NCBI GenBank assembly: GCA_965222005.1
Contig: OZ244935.1
Location: forward strand, 2,232,001 to 2,296,000
Direction: 5' to 3'
Origin: CBDCTM01 sp965222005
GTDB lineage: Bacteria; Bacteroidota; Bacteroidia; Chitinophagales; Saprospiraceae
DNA: 64,000 nt
In this document: piece by piece, positions 63,992 through 64,000 of the stretch
Position numbering within the stretch: position 1 is the first letter of the stretch
How the letters are laid out: every line of letters starts with the position of its first letter
The notes under the pieces: generated by a model
What the model was told of the DNA's origin: nothing
Database searches by the model: none
What the model saw: the letters and a program-made list of their open reading frames with translations, nothing else
Program-made: the position numbers and the translations under genes

Positions 63992-64000
63992 ATGAAAAAA
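63992..64000 (+). CDS. Possible start of a gene cut by the window end
   Basis: ATGAAAAAA after an A-rich stretch (AATAAAATCAAGATC) looks like the first three codons (Met-Lys-Lys) of an exported protein. Only nine bases are visible, so this is a guess. Confidence 0.25.

Overview
The window comes from a member of the Bacteroidota. The likely group is Saprospiria-like relatives of Lewinella or Haliscomenobacter; this is inferred from gene content only. The evidence is type IX secretion (T9SS) sorting domains of both kinds at the ends of many secreted proteins, a PorP/SprF protein beside a giant type-B adhesin, the order bamD-rpoZ-coaBC-porD, a Bacteroidota-type omega subunit, and A-rich start regions with almost no Shine-Dalgarno sites. 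No rRNA, tRNA or CRISPR array was found.

Layout. 0-12 kb holds the 3' part of a giant T9SS adhesin (24 HYR-like repeats, an Ig-like domain, 19 Cys-Glu-Gly/Gly-Cys-Asp repeats, gliding-motility C-terminal domain) and its PorP/SprF partner. 12-27 kb holds molybdenum cofactor genes (moaD, moaE, mobA; then a minus-strand run moaA, unknown gene, moeA, moaC). These are interrupted by secreted proteins, including a metalloprotease/lipoprotein gene pair that has been tandemly duplicated, with the second protease copy lacking its 5' part. 27-45 kb is dense in insertion sequences: seven IS copies and one IS relic, from at least six families. By removing each IS plus one copy of its target duplication I could rebuild the broken host genes in frame: a 371-residue lipoprotein, a 326-residue lipoprotein cut by three different IS elements, and a 508-residue T9SS beta-propeller. 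A further fragment cut by an IS3 copy also rejoins in frame. 45-64 kb is mostly intact: two more T9SS proteins, a PLP enzyme, a TPR/PD40/SPOR protein, purN, the bamD-rpoZ-coaBC-porD operon, a cytochrome c/copper monooxygenase/T9SS fusion, fdhD, a GH3-family protein and lolA.

How the genes work together. The moa/moe/mob genes plus fdhD make and insert molybdenum cofactor, probably for a formate-dehydrogenase-like enzyme encoded outside the window. BamD, PorD, PorP/SprF and the SPOR protein belong to outer-membrane assembly and T9SS; the adhesin, FISUMP protein, metalloprotease, beta-propellers and copper monooxygenase carry T9SS sorting domains and are likely its cargo. Small non-autonomous elements (a 160-bp MITE with the ends of an IS5/IS1031-type element, two fold-back repeats and an inverted dispersed repeat pair) lie in the gaps, and an unexplained, strongly hairpin-forming segment lies at 27.54-27.79 kb.
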